A model generated the notes under the pieces. The model searched no databases and had not been told where the DNA came from. It saw only the letters and a program-made list of their open reading frames with translations. Position numbers and translations under genes: made by a program. Positions 1 to 9,632 of a stretch of DNA of 64,000 bases are shown piece after piece. The number at the start of each line of letters is the position of its first letter. Within the stretch, counting starts at the first letter, position 1. Source of the stretch: Dendrolimus kikuchii (taxonomy: Eukaryota; Arthropoda; Insecta; Lepidoptera; Lasiocampidae); the NCBI GenBank assembly GCA_019925095.2, contig CM034392.1, positions 26,111,887 to 26,175,886 of the forward strand, given 5' to 3'.

Positions 1-222
1 TGCTACAAATGCGCTGCTGCTCTCTTAAGGGAAACTGGAACCTGGTCACTAATGCCGGAACACAATTCAAGGCTGTTATGGCGGCATACGCTAGACCAGG
101 GGTGGTAGCCATCCAGTCGGGCAACTGCCCTACCACCTGGCTGTGAGTTGTTTTGTCGCCTCTTACGACAGGCCGCCCGGCCGCAGGAAATTGTATTATT
201 TCTCCGTTCCTGCACGGATAGA
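1..222 (-). mobile_element. SINE-A copy, cut by window edge
   Basis: This is the first copy of the commonest repeat here. Read on the minus strand the family begins TCCGTGCAGGAACGGAG and ends CTCCTGCAATAAAA plus poly(A), about 310 bp. Only the 5' two thirds (sense) lie in the window. The family encodes nothing I recognise; apparent ORFs in several frames only reflect a low stop density. No clear pol III A box was found; the stretch near GGTTCCAGTCTCC is a weak B-box candidate. Confidence 0.85.
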
Positions 223-302
223 AGAATTTAAGAGACGAGACTGAAACCTGGCCACTAATGCCGGAACACAACTCGAGGTTGTTATGGCGGAATATTCTAG
301 AC

Positions 303-432
303 CAGTGTTCCGCAAAATTTTTCGGTTCAAGGTACATCTAGGAAAACTAAAATTTTTGGAGGTACACCAATTAATGACTACGGTACACCAGTGTGCCGCG
401 GTACATTCTTTGCGGAACTTTGCGGAACACTG
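303..432. mobile_element. 130-bp hAT-type MITE with perfect ends
   Basis: The termini are a perfect 14-bp inverted repeat, CAGTGTTCCGCAAA (303-316) and its complement (419-432). An exact 8-bp target duplication TTCTAGAC flanks it at 295-302 and 433-440. Ends starting CAGTG and an 8-bp duplication are the hAT superfamily signature. There is no transposase, so it is non-autonomous. A longer relative sits at 31026-31278. Confidence 0.9.
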
Positions 433-453
433 TTCTAGACTATGGGTGGTAGC

Positions 454-494
454 CATCCAGACGAGCAAATGTAGGCTATTTGCTCGTCTGGATG
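454..494. repeat. Perfect 17-bp-arm palindrome inside SINE-A
   Basis: Arms 454-470 and 478-494 are exact reverse complements around a 7-nt loop (gtaggct). Normal family members lack it: they read straight from the 'catccag' segment through 'gggcaaatgccctacc'. The second arm is an inverted copy of the first, so it arose in place. Confidence 0.9.
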
Positions 495-924
495 TCTAAC
501 ACCTAGCTGTGGGTTGTTTTGTCGCCTCCTATGACAAGCTGCCCGGTCGTAGGAATTAGTTAATATTCTTGCTCAGTTCCTGCACGGATTATCTAAGAAG
601 GGCGTAATTTAAATACCTCTATAAAGAGTTGGCCACACACCTTCCAGATTGAGTTTTAGGAATGTACCCAATATGATGAGTTTATTATACCAAAAATACC
701 ATGACATGCAGTCCGTCATCATTATTAGATACTTTTGACTTAGACCGTCTTTGGCTAGAATTTTTACGTCCCAAATTTTTTTGCTCCCAATTTTTGCAAA
801 CGTCCATATGTGACATTAACCACGTTCTATCAGGTGGGCGCTCTGTCTGCTATTTAATTTCTACGTACAGCAAACGAATGCCTCCAGAAAGGACTCCAGA
901 TTGAGATCAACAGTGGTTATCAGC

Positions 925-1190
925 AGTATGCCGACAACGGATACTCCACACAGCCCATAGGAACCCAGACAATATGAAGAGACTTGTGGTCACTGACAAA
1001 ATTGAAGGCAAGAGACCTCGTGGTAGATCTCCAAATAGGTGGATTTGGACATCTACCACGTTGCAGTGGATATGTCGATAAATTCGGCCCTGCACCGTGA
1101 TCAAAATCGATCTCGATGATGAGGAGAACAATTGTTCACTGCCATCAAAGGCATGATCATCATCAGCAGTGAGGGAATGACTTAGAAGAA
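925..1190 (+). pseudogene. Non-LTR retrotransposon C-terminal remnant
   Basis: The plus strand reads HRNPDNMKRLVVTDKIEGK, then RPRGRSPNRWIW. After a frame change it reads VAVDMSINSALHRDQNRSR and a stop. This is the 'RGRSPxRW ... ALHxAQDRSRW' tail found at the C-terminus of many arthropod LINE reverse transcriptases. It is frameshifted, has stops, is 5' truncated and is clearly dead. The clade is not assigned. Confidence 0.7.
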
Positions 1191-1477
1191 GGTAAGCGAA
1201 AAAAGTTGACTCGCTTAATGAAAAATTTCGCAACATTTAAATAAGTCTAACTTGTTGATTGATTTCTCTTCGTAAATAAAGTAAAATTAATCAAACATTT
1301 TATGATTGATAACAATGTTTGTTCAATTAATTGATTTTATCTGAAACGGATGTAATTGGTAAATAATTGTAATTAAGGGAATATTTCCCCGATTTTTTTG
1401 TTGATTTCTATCATATATAACTAAAACTGTTACCAACTGCCGCATTCGCGATATTGCTTGCGTATTTTTAAAGATAT

Positions 1478-2005
1478 TGTTACGAGTTTAACGGGACTCG
1501 AATTAAAATGCCGTTAGAATTATTACAGAGTTTATTAGAACTATACAAACATGTATAAGACAGGTACAAATATAACTGAGCGCCACAAGCCCAAACGTAA
1601 TGCAGAAGGTCGTAATTAAATAAAACGCGCAAAGTCCGTCACTATCAGATTCCCGATTGTAGTACACACGTCTCGCTTTGATCGTGGTTCTCGCTCGACT
1701 GCCTCTCTACCTCAATCAGGCCATCATTTTATACTGCACAAATGCAATGTGCCCGCCCGACAACGTGGACCGAATTTCATAGAATTAGCTTGTACTTTAA
1801 ATTCCGTAACACCTGGCTAATGATTACAATACAACAATAGGCTGTTCTCTAGAAACGTATGCCAATAAATAAGTAAACAAAAGAAGACTATCATAAAAGA
1901 ATTACAATAGTTTCAATGTTATTAGTTCAAATGCCGACGGGTAATAAATGTGCTTCTACAAATCTGTCCGTGGAATTTGTCTTTGTCGGTGCCTAGGTTG
2001 TAACA
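1478..2005 (-). mobile_element. Solo LTR, 528 bp (LTR family D)
   Basis: It begins TGTTACGAG and ends TTGTAACA (inverted TGTTAC termini) with an exact 4-bp duplication ATAT at 1474-1477 and 2006-2009. No internal gag/pol follows, so it is a solo LTR. Orientation is taken from the better-preserved copy at 57059-57517, whose TATA box and AATAAA lie on the opposite strand relative to this copy. The 4-bp YRYR duplication fits gypsy/17.6-like insect elements. Confidence 0.85.
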
Positions 2006-2009
2006 ATAT

Positions 2010-3285
2010 AATTTGACAGAGTTTACTTCAACAAATCTTTATTACACAAATCTCAATAATAATACTACGAATTTTCCCTTATTTCCCAATAGGGAAATAA
2101 TAATAATCATGCGTGGAGTGACACGCGCTTAGCCTATTACGCTACTTACAATTATCATTTATCATTATCTCTATTCGTCTAACTCAACTAACATTTACTT
2201 TGTTAAATCGCGTGAATTGAATTAGAAATTAATGGAGCATTGTCAAATCCTGAGAGCGGAATTAAGCCGAGCAACGAAACAGACAAGAAGCGCTTAGACC
2301 ACTAAACCAGTAGTCTTGATAATTTATATTTGACGGTCATTGATGGCGGTTGACAATACCTGACATCGAAACAATAGTGTCATTAGCATTATGACGCACA
2401 GACCACCGTCATGTTGACAGCCAGAATATGAGATTACGTCATAGACATTATGATAAATCGCTTTCTGTCCGAACATTGCTTCTATTAAACTTATTGTTAA
2501 CAAGCGCTGCTTGCGACAACGTTAAAGCGGCTCTTGTATTTTATAATTTTCTGAATCCTGCTAGATATTTTTTTATGATTGTATTAGTTGCCCTTTGGCC
2601 ACTGTCTCACCTGCTCTCCTAGACTGAAAATGTATTAGAATGAAAAAATTTTGCGTAATGGTGAATGGATGGTAGATGTTGAGTGACAACATGGTCTAGG
2701 ATGGAGCACGCTCTTTTTTGTTAACGCTGGAGAATGCGTTTGCGCATACCCTCGGGTCCCGGAAGAGGTCACCGAGGGGTATGTAGGAACTACTGACGGC
2801 CTACGCTACACACAAACTTCTGATGATAGAAGGAGTTGCCAGACTACCCATTAAACCTTCCAGCAAAGGCATCGCATCATAATGAGGCGACACGGGGCCG
2901 TAACCATGGGTATGACTGCCATAACGATAATTATGATAAAATTTCCCAAGGTGATTTAGAATTTTTAGAAAAATAAATCACATTTCAAAGAAATTAACCA
3001 AATTTCAATCACATTTTAAAGGAAATATAAATAAATTAATTAAGATTGATAAAAATGATCGAATATGCGATAGTAATCTTTAGGTGCAATTGTTAATTAG
3101 AAATTAAAATCTTCCACTAATAGAACGATTGGCCTTGAAAACTAAAAATAAAATTGATAAAATTATGACACTGATGCCTAACAATCACTTCAAAGTTTAT
3201 ATTTAAAAAAAAGTATTAATTGTGTACATTCTTCAAATTACTACCTTGCTTAAACATATGGTGAAAGTATAGGATAAGGCCTTAT
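2010..3285. other. No gene recognised
   Basis: AT-rich sequence. A 64-codon open frame at 2428-2622 (+) has a hydrophobic C-terminal half but no recognisable domain. A GC-richer stretch at about 2700-2930 resembles old retroelement sequence that I cannot name. Confidence 0.5.
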
Positions 3286-3289
3286 TCAA

Positions 3290-3660
3290 AGAATTAGACT
3301 AAGTACAAGAGTAATAATTCTCGTTAAGTCTCTGTAAAAGACCAAAGAAGAAGAAGCATTACTGATCAATAACAAAAAAGACTTGGAGTGATATAGAGTG
3401 TCAACTCTCTTAGTTTCTGCACAACGGAAAAGACACCTGATGAATAACAAAGAAGGCGTAGTATGGTGGCGTAATGTACATTAAGAACTCCATTTGTATA
3501 AAACGAAAGTAAATATGAAATATTACTGATGAATAACAAAGAAAAGGTAGCATGATGTACAGTATCAACTCTCTTCATGTCTATAAAAGGAAAGAGAAGA
3601 GAAAACCTCACTGATGATGACAAAGAAGACGTGGTAAGATTGTACAGCTAACACTTCTAG
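3290..3660. repeat. Degenerate minisatellite, units 75-89 bp
   Basis: A unit beginning 'actgatgaataacaaagaa' recurs at about 3361, 3436, 3525 and 3610, and the end of an earlier unit precedes 3361. Units also share 'caactctctt' and 'aaaaggaaag' blocks. Divergence is high, so the array is old. Confidence 0.7.
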
Positions 3661-3995
3661 CGTGACGGCAGCATAAGACCGAACTGTGTATTCGATATTC
3701 TTTGGAAAATAGGACTGCTTTTGTTGTGAGAGATAACCCCTAAGATTGAGTTAAGGTATACAAGTACGGTCCTCTCTCTAAGACACCAGCTTTATAAATT
3801 TTAATGCAATTTAGTATTGAAATAGTCTGGTGGATGTATCGACATAGGCAAAGAGCAAGAAACTCCTTGAGACCAACTGTAATTCATAATTAACTTAGGA
3901 AATAATATTATCTTTTAAAGTGGGAATGCTATGATAGTGTCACAAGTAGTGATGTACTACACTTTGATTCAGAAGAAGTCAAGAAGATCACCTAC

Positions 3996-4176
3996 CTCTC
4001 CACATTTGGATCTTGGATGAGGGTAGCTGGTATACTGTGCTCGATGTCGTCCCGCTCGTCTGGTGCTGGGGAGGCGCGGGACGCGGGGGAAACGGAGCGA
4101 GATCCCTCGCCCCGTTCACCCCGCTCCGTTCTTTCTCCCCGGTCCTTCACCCCGCCTTCTGGGCTGGTAGCTTCTT
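3996..4176 (-). CDS. Possible internal host exon, unidentified protein
   Basis: On the minus strand a GC-rich 181-bp open stretch is bounded by 'ctcttattgttacag' upstream and GAGAG|GTAGGTGA downstream, a plausible acceptor and a good donor. The frame starts with two bases completing a codon and ends with two bases (59 full codons between). It translates to a charged, Ser/Pro/Arg-rich region (SPEGGVKDRGERTERGERGE ...) followed by DDIEHSIPATLIQDPNVE. The composition contrasts sharply with the AT-rich surroundings and no repeat family covers it. I do not recognise the protein. It could also be an unrecognised transposon ORF fragment. Confidence 0.45.
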
Positions 4177-4179
4177 CTG

Positions 4180-4790
4180 TAACAATAAGAGATAGGATAT
4201 AAGAAAAATGTGGATATTTGAGCGAAGAGATTCTGGCGACTTTAATCATTGCTAATCAACATATACAAAAGAATATGGATGCCTTGGCAATTTTTCATAA
4301 GAATTTTGCTAGGCGTGTCGCTCCTGAACTGCCTGTCAGAATTTTCAATCGTTCGTGAAGTTTTCGATGGAGTTCTTTGTATTTGTCTCCTTTAAAAAAT
4401 AGTGGTGGGGGGGAATATGTTTACATATAAAGTTAATAATATTTCTTTGAGTGATGATTATATCTGGTCTTATGCAACACATTTCATGACAATCATTTAA
4501 TGTTAGGCCATGGATAAATACATATACATTCAAGCAAAGATTTTTATTCATGTATAGATATGCATTATAGGCAACTGTCGGGAATTGAATCCACAATAAT
4601 ATATAAATATTAAAGTATAGTAGTTTATATATTCTAAGCTACCACAAGGTACTGTAGTTGATGTCAGAGATAAACTTGGATTTATTTACATTTCAGAAAA
4701 CGTCTTATAATATCGTAGATTATGTCTACGAAGTTTGTGTTTCAGGACGTGAACATTATATATTCGTAAACGTCGGTAGAGGTTGGCCCA
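4180..4790. other. No gene recognised
   Basis: AT-rich, with no open frame or repeat I can support. If 3996-4176 is an exon, this would be intron. Confidence 0.5.
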
Positions 4791-4803
4791 GATGAATGAC
4801 ACC

Positions 4804-5055
4804 CAGCCAGGGCTGCGGAGAGGCTAAGTCATATACCCGTAGCCCTGGCATAAGGCGAAGGACGGAACACCCAGGGGTTTTTGTGGGTATCCCTAACCGG
4901 GGAGTGGCAATATCATGGCACCAGTTCTGACTAGGCATGCTCTAGTGTCACCCCCGATCTGGCGAATCCCACACTAGGTCGCAAATTAACCCCCCAAGGT
5001 TCTGCCCTTGTTGCGGCTTAGTCCTCAATCGGATTTCGAATAATTAAAAAAAAAT
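4804..5055 (+). mobile_element. Poly(A) retroposon (family O), 13-bp TSD
   Basis: The 252-bp insert ends in an A tract (5046-5054) and is flanked by GATGAATGACACC at 4791-4803 and 5056-5068. A second copy in inverse orientation is nested in a SINE at 34183-34455. Both lack coding sequence, so they are either a SINE or the 3' UTR of a 5'-truncated LINE. Confidence 0.85.
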
Positions 5056-5099
5056 GATGAATGACACCTCCGTGTTACAAAAGCAATTTTGGATGTTTG

Positions 5100-5421
5100 T
5101 TTTTTTTATTTTTATTGCAGGAGATCAGCAGACAGGCAGACGGCCCACTTGATGGAAAGCGGTTACCATCGCCTATGGACATTTGCAACACCGAATAAAT
5201 GTGCTACAAATGCGCAGCTGCTCTCTTAAGGGAGACTGGAACCTGGTCACTAATGCCGCAACACAACTCAAGGTTGTTATGGCGACATACTTTAGACCAG
5301 GGGTGGTAACCATCCAGTCGGGCAAATGCCCTTCCACCTGGCTGTGGGTTGTTTTGTCGCCGCTTACGACAGGCCGCCCGGCCGCAGGAAATTGTATTCT
5401 TTCTCCGTTCCTGCACGGATG
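5100..5421 (-). mobile_element. Full-length SINE-A
   Basis: It runs from the T tract and ttgcaggag on the left (sense 3' end with poly(A)) to 'cctgcacggat' on the right (sense 5' end). It is close to the family consensus. In this orientation the plus strand carries a T-rich tract followed by TTGCAG|GAG, which looks like a 3' splice site. Confidence 0.9.
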
Positions 5422-5522
5422 AATTAATTATTTGAATATAATTTAAAACTAGCAATTTGATTACCACCCATTATGAATCAACTACTTACGAAATTTTTGA
5501 TTACCTCGCTTATCTCTAAAGT

Positions 5523-5890
5523 ACACGATTAATTTGATCATGGAAGGTGTGTCGTGGCCTTCCACGACTTCTGCATACATCCACTTTTGCATTGTATATC
5601 TGTTTAGTCATTCTTTCATCATGCATTCTTTCCACATGCCCGAACCACCGGAGCATTCCTTTCCTTACCTTCACCCCGACACTTTCTTTCAGACCAATTC
5701 TTTTTCTTACTTCGGTATTACTAGCGGAGGGTGATGTCAGGAGCCTTAAGAACAGACGAGCGTGCATGACAAGAGTTATGAATGTCAAAGAAGCAAGTGA
5801 GGTGTGTAAGAATAGGCCTAAATGGCGCTCTGTTGTTCGTGCCTACCCCGCAAGGGAACTGGCGTGATGTTATGTATGTATGTATGTATG
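5523..5890. mobile_element. LINE-B copy with 5' inversion (twin priming)
   Basis: The left part (5523 to about 5716) is minus strand and encodes NTEVRKR..GMLRWFGHVERM..RPRHTFHDQINRV. From about 5717 the sequence switches to the plus strand exactly where that protein continues (LAEGDVRSLKNRR...), then runs to the (ATGT)n tail. The exact 12-bp duplication TATCTCTAAAGT lies at 5511-5522 and 5891-5902. This is the classic 5'-inversion product of target-primed reverse transcription. Confidence 0.92.
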
Positions 5891-6149
5891 TATCTCTAAA
5901 GTCCTAAATAAACGTAAAAACCGTTTTTTTTTGTATGCAACCTTATAACAAAACTATTGACACTGCGTGTCCTAGACTTCGAAAATTTATTTGATAACTT
6001 GTAAAAATTCCTGTCACTTAGCAACTGTGATTATAAGGGAATGTCCCGATAATATAATCCGATAACTTTTGATAAAGAATTCTGGCTCATAATATGTTTT
6101 CTTTAAACGAAGTTTTCATAGTCTTGAAGATAAAAAGAAGATAAAATTT

Positions 6150-6462
6150 TTATCCGTGCATGAACGGAGAAAGAATACAATTTCCTGCGGCCGGGCGGCC
6201 TGTCGTAAGAGGCGACAAAATAACCCACAGCCAGGTGGTAGGGCCTTTGCCCGACTGGATGGCTACCACCCCTGGTCTAAAGCATGTCGCCATAACAACC
6301 TTGAGTTGTGTTACGGCATTAGTGACCAGGTTCCAGTCTCCCTTAAGAGGGCAGCACCGCATTTGTAGCACCTTTAGTGTTGCAAATGTCCATAGGCGAT
6401 GGTAACCGCTATCTATCAAGTGGGCCATCTGCCTATCTGCTGAACTCCTGCAATAAAAAAAA
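6150..6462 (+). mobile_element. Full-length SINE-A
   Basis: It reads atccgtgcatgaacggagaaag through ctgaactcctgcaataaaaaaaaaa on the plus strand. The poly(A) end is intact and it is near consensus. No confident target duplication was found. Confidence 0.88.
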
Positions 6463-6807
6463 AAGATATTTTGGCAAAATCGAAACACGTATAAAATCGT
6501 CATATCTGTCCGTTCGTCTATCTTTGTATGTTTATCACAGCTATTTTTCTTAGAAAGAAATGGGTGTATATAGGTAAAATTTATGAATAAGACTTATTTA
6601 TTATACATACATATGCCGCCATTACAATTGTGTAGTAAAATTGCAAGAAAAGAAAAGTTAGAAGTTGCCACCATACTAAATTGAGAAAGACTGCGTGGAA
6701 CTCTTGAGGATGTCCAACATCTCTTAATGAAATGCAGCAAGTATAAAGATGGAAGAGAACAACTGATGAGGAAGTTGGGACTGAATGGTTTTGACGTATT
6801 TTTTTTA

Positions 6808-7041
6808 TTTTTTTTTATTGCAGGAGTTCAGCAGACAGGCAGATGGTCCAGTTGATGGAAAGCGGTTAGCCTCGCCTACGGACATTTGCAACACTAAAGG
6901 AGCTACAAATGCGCTGCTGCTCTCTTAAGGGAGACTGGAACCTGATCACTAATGCCGGAACACAACTCAAGGTTGTTATGGCGACAAACTTTAGACCAGG
7001 GGTGGTAGCCATCCAGTCGGGCAAATGCCCTACCACCTGGA
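6808..7041 (-). mobile_element. SINE-A, short form
   Basis: The poly(T)/ttgcaggag end is on the left. The sense 5' end stops at CCAGGTGGTAGGG. Four other copies (16087, 26184, 42488, 52789) stop within a few bases of the same point, which suggests a distinct short subfamily rather than random truncation. Confidence 0.85.
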
Positions 7042-7087
7042 AAGACCTGATGTAGGTATATTAGAAGAGATTTTAGAAGAGCCAGCC

Positions 7088-7188
7088 TCTAAAATGGCTA
7101 TATACATATAGTGAGGTGTGTAAGAATAAGCCTAAATGGCACTTTGTTGTTCGTGCCTACCCCGCAAGGGAACTGGCGTGAAGTTATG

Positions 7189-7195
<7 letters not shown>
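7088..7195 (+). mobile_element. LINE-B 3' tail
   Basis: This contains the last ~95 bp of LINE-B, encoding the ...VVRAYPARELA end, followed by 'gaagttatgtatgt'. The tail microsatellite has expanded into the neighbouring (TA)n. Confidence 0.85.

Positions 7196-7272
<77 letters not shown>
7193..7272. repeat. (TA)n(TG)n microsatellite
   Basis: About 60 bp of TA dinucleotides are followed by (TG)8-9. It directly continues the (ATGT)n tail of the LINE-B fragment, so it probably grew from that tail. Confidence 0.95.
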
Positions 7273-7273
<1 letters not shown>

Positions 7274-7274
7274 C

Positions 7275-8440
7275 AAATAAATGGTAGTGTGTGTAATGTA
7301 TTTTTTATGTATAATTTTTACGAAATAATAGCCTTCTGCACTCCTTCTCTATATAAACTATAACAGCCTTACTTATAATAATCTTGTTAAGAAACAATTT
7401 GCCATCTCTTAAGTAAGTGAATCAGAATGAGACCCTAATCAATGAATATCTTTTTTTTCACTTATAAACGTGTATTACCTGTTGTTTACCTAAGAGGAGC
7501 ACAGATGAACGAAATTTGAATGATTGACGTAGGTTGTACCCAAAATATTCTACTAAAGAGGAGTTTATGTGTAAGATTTTCACTAATCAGTTGCTGAGCA
7601 CTTTCTTTAAATTTAAGAAACGATTATAAGTAAGGCCCTAAGTGTGCGAAATTTCATACTCCTCCGTCCGCGCAATTTTCGTAAAAAGGCGTACAAAGCT
7701 TTTGCATCACGTATTAATATAATGATGATTCTTGTACGTACATTTTTGCGATTCAGCGTTTTAGGTGAACACGCGCAAAGATTGCTTTTACCATCAGCAC
7801 AAATGTTGCTTATCAAGATGAAATAAATCAAGTCAATAAAGCGTGTAAGGATCCTACAATTCTACTAATTCTGATTGTTGAGATGGTGTTATCCACAAAT
7901 TTGGTCGATGTCAAAAATTCCACTAATATCATGGTGAGTATGTAATTAGGCGAGGAGTCGATAATTCGCCTGATTACGATAGATAGATGATATCAGTCGT
8001 CTTATCAGGTGGAATTATGTCAGCGCACAGCCGCATTAACGATTGAGGTGTTCTATGACTAACGATCAATCAATCAATATAGTTTGCTTCATTGTGAGCA
8101 TGACTTGTGATATAATCGGGATAAACTACCTGTAGTGGAACTCTTACAAGCCAATAGATGGCGCTGTACAATAACTGATGTCACAAACGTTTCCCGAAAC
8201 ATACAAAGAATATATACAAATTTTCAAATGTAACAGATGGGCCTGCGAAGCACAACAATAGCCTCACTGGAAGATCTTCCTTTGAGACGGAGGAACATTC
8301 CATCTCGCTCCTCCATCCTGTACGGGACACCCCCCTTATACCCTATTCTAGAGATGAGTTATAACAGGTCAATTTAAATATCTGTTACTCCTGTTACTGT
8401 TATCCAAATATTAACAACAGTGATTATCTGTTATTAAATA
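7275..8440. other. No gene recognised
   Basis: The segment 7613-7831 is open on both strands and resembles an old repeat I cannot name. A 42-codon ORF at about 8238-8363 (+) begins MGLRSTTIASLEDLP; it has no recognisable domain. Confidence 0.45.
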
Positions 8441-8630
8441 ACATACATACATACATAACTTCACGCCAGTTCCCTTGCGGGGTAGGCACGAACAACAGAG
8501 CGCCATTTAGGCTTATTCTTACACACTCACTTGCTTCCCTGACATTCATAACACTTGTCATGCACTCTCGTCTGTTCTTAAGGCTCCTGACATCACCTTC
8601 TGCTAGTACACGATCAATTTGATCATGGAA
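8441..8630 (-). mobile_element. LINE-B 3' fragment
   Basis: (ACAT)n on the left is the 3' tail. The copy extends to 'gatcatggaa', about 190 bp, and encodes the last ~55 residues of the ORF on the minus strand. It is 5' truncated. Confidence 0.88.
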
Positions 8631-9043
8631 ATTGTTATTTACTTGTTATTGAAACGAAGTTCCTTTACGGAGCTTGCGGTGGATACCTACTGTTGCCAAC
8701 TTAGCGCTTTCAGTGTTAGATTTTTATCTCTATGTACCTCTATGTATGCACACACAAAGTTATTTTTCAGAGGTTGGCACCTTATTTCGTGCTTTTTTGA
8801 ACTATGTAACTCTTCACTGAATTATCAATGTCTATTGCAATATTATCGTCAAAAAACCAAGTGTTTATAAAAAAGTAAACCAAGAAAGTATCTAGTCTTA
8901 TTACTTTATTTTCAGCGCTTTTCCCAATTTCTTGCCAATCTAGCGCTTATTAAAAGTTCACACAGCATGTTTTCAGTAAAGAAAGTTGGCAGCACAAAAG
9001 CCGCGTCCGATTCTAGGCGTGCACATTGTTTCCGGACGTCCCG

Positions 9044-9101
9044 GATGGCAACCGCTTTCCATCAAGTGGGCCGTCTGCCTGTCTGCTGATCTCCTGCAAT
9101 A
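9044..9101 (+). mobile_element. SINE-A fragment, 58 bp
   Basis: Only the sense 3' end is present: 'ggcaaccgctttccatc' through 'tgatctcctgcaatatttt'. It is a strongly 5'-truncated copy. Confidence 0.8.
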
Positions 9102-9221
9102 TTTTAAAAGTGAAGTTTAAAAAAAAATGGATTTGAATGTCAAACGTTTGATGTTCGTTCCGGTTAAGTTTTGACCACATTTTTTTACTAAAGTTGAAAC
9201 ATTCTGCAATTATCATTAAAT

Positions 9222-9632
9222 AGTAAACGCGGTCGAGATGCGAGCACTGCGCAAAATCTGCGGAGTGACGCTCGCGGACCGCGTCCGTAATACCGAAGTA
9301 AGAAAGAGAGTTGGTCTGAAAGAGAGTGTCGGGGTGAAGGTAAGGAAAGGAATGCTCCGGTGGTTCGGGCATGTGGAAAGAATGCATGATGAAAGAAAGA
9401 CTAAACAGATATACAATGCAAAAGTGGATGGATGCAGAAGTCGTGGAAGGCCACGGCACACCTTCCATGATCAAATTGATCGTGTACTAGCAGAAGGTGA
9501 TGTCGGGAGCCTTAAGAACAGACGAGCGTGCATGAAGCAAGTGACGTGTGTAAGAATAAGCCTAAATGGCGCTCTGTTCTTCGTGCCTACCCCGCAAGGG
9601 AACTGGCGTGAAGTTATGTATGTATGTATATA
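9222..9632 (+). pseudogene. LINE-B reverse transcriptase C-terminus
   Basis: The open frame from 9223 reads VNAVEMRALRKICGVTLADR, then EVRKRVGLKESVGVKVRKG and MLRWFGHVERM...RSRGRPRHTFHDQIDRVLAEGD. This is the post-RT C-terminal region of RTE-type non-LTR elements (often labelled craniofacial-development-protein-2-like). A ~23-bp deletion after RRACM shifts the frame. The copy ends in (ATGT)n. No catalytic RT core remains. Confidence 0.88.

Larger units (their letters stand above)
236..590 (-). mobile_element. Old SINE-A copy split by a hAT MITE
   Basis: A diverged SINE-A lies tandem to the previous copy in the same orientation. It is interrupted at 303-432 by a MITE and carries a local inverted duplication at 454-494. 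The sense 3' part (poly(A) end) is missing. The sense 5' end is recognisable near 590 by the gttcctgcacgga motif. Confidence 0.8.

Noticed and set aside
907..1236. 109-codon minus-strand ORF
   Set aside because: Antisense to a recognisable, frameshifted LINE C-terminus on the plus strand.
3437..3460. CTGATGA motifs in the minisatellite as hammerhead cores
   Set aside because: No GAAA or complementary stems at the required positions in any unit.
5534..5867. Plus-strand ORF MIMEGVSWPSTTSAS and relatives near many LINE-B copies
   Set aside because: Antisense readings of the LINE-B reverse transcriptase C-terminus.
6156..6368. Recurrent 70-codon ORFs (MQERRKNTISCGRAACRKRR ...) in SINE-A copies on both strands
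   Set aside because: They occur in every SINE-A copy in up to three frames and are broken freely in older copies; this is low stop density in a GC-rich repeat, not a gene family.
7136..7363. 75-codon ORF through the (TA)n(TG)n tract
   Set aside because: Microsatellite translation (YIYIYI...) fused to a LINE-B tail; not a gene.
8238..8363. 42-codon ORF ending RDEL, possible ER-retention signal
   Set aside because: Short, no signal peptide, no conserved domain and no supporting neighbours; the C-terminal tetrapeptide is probably chance.
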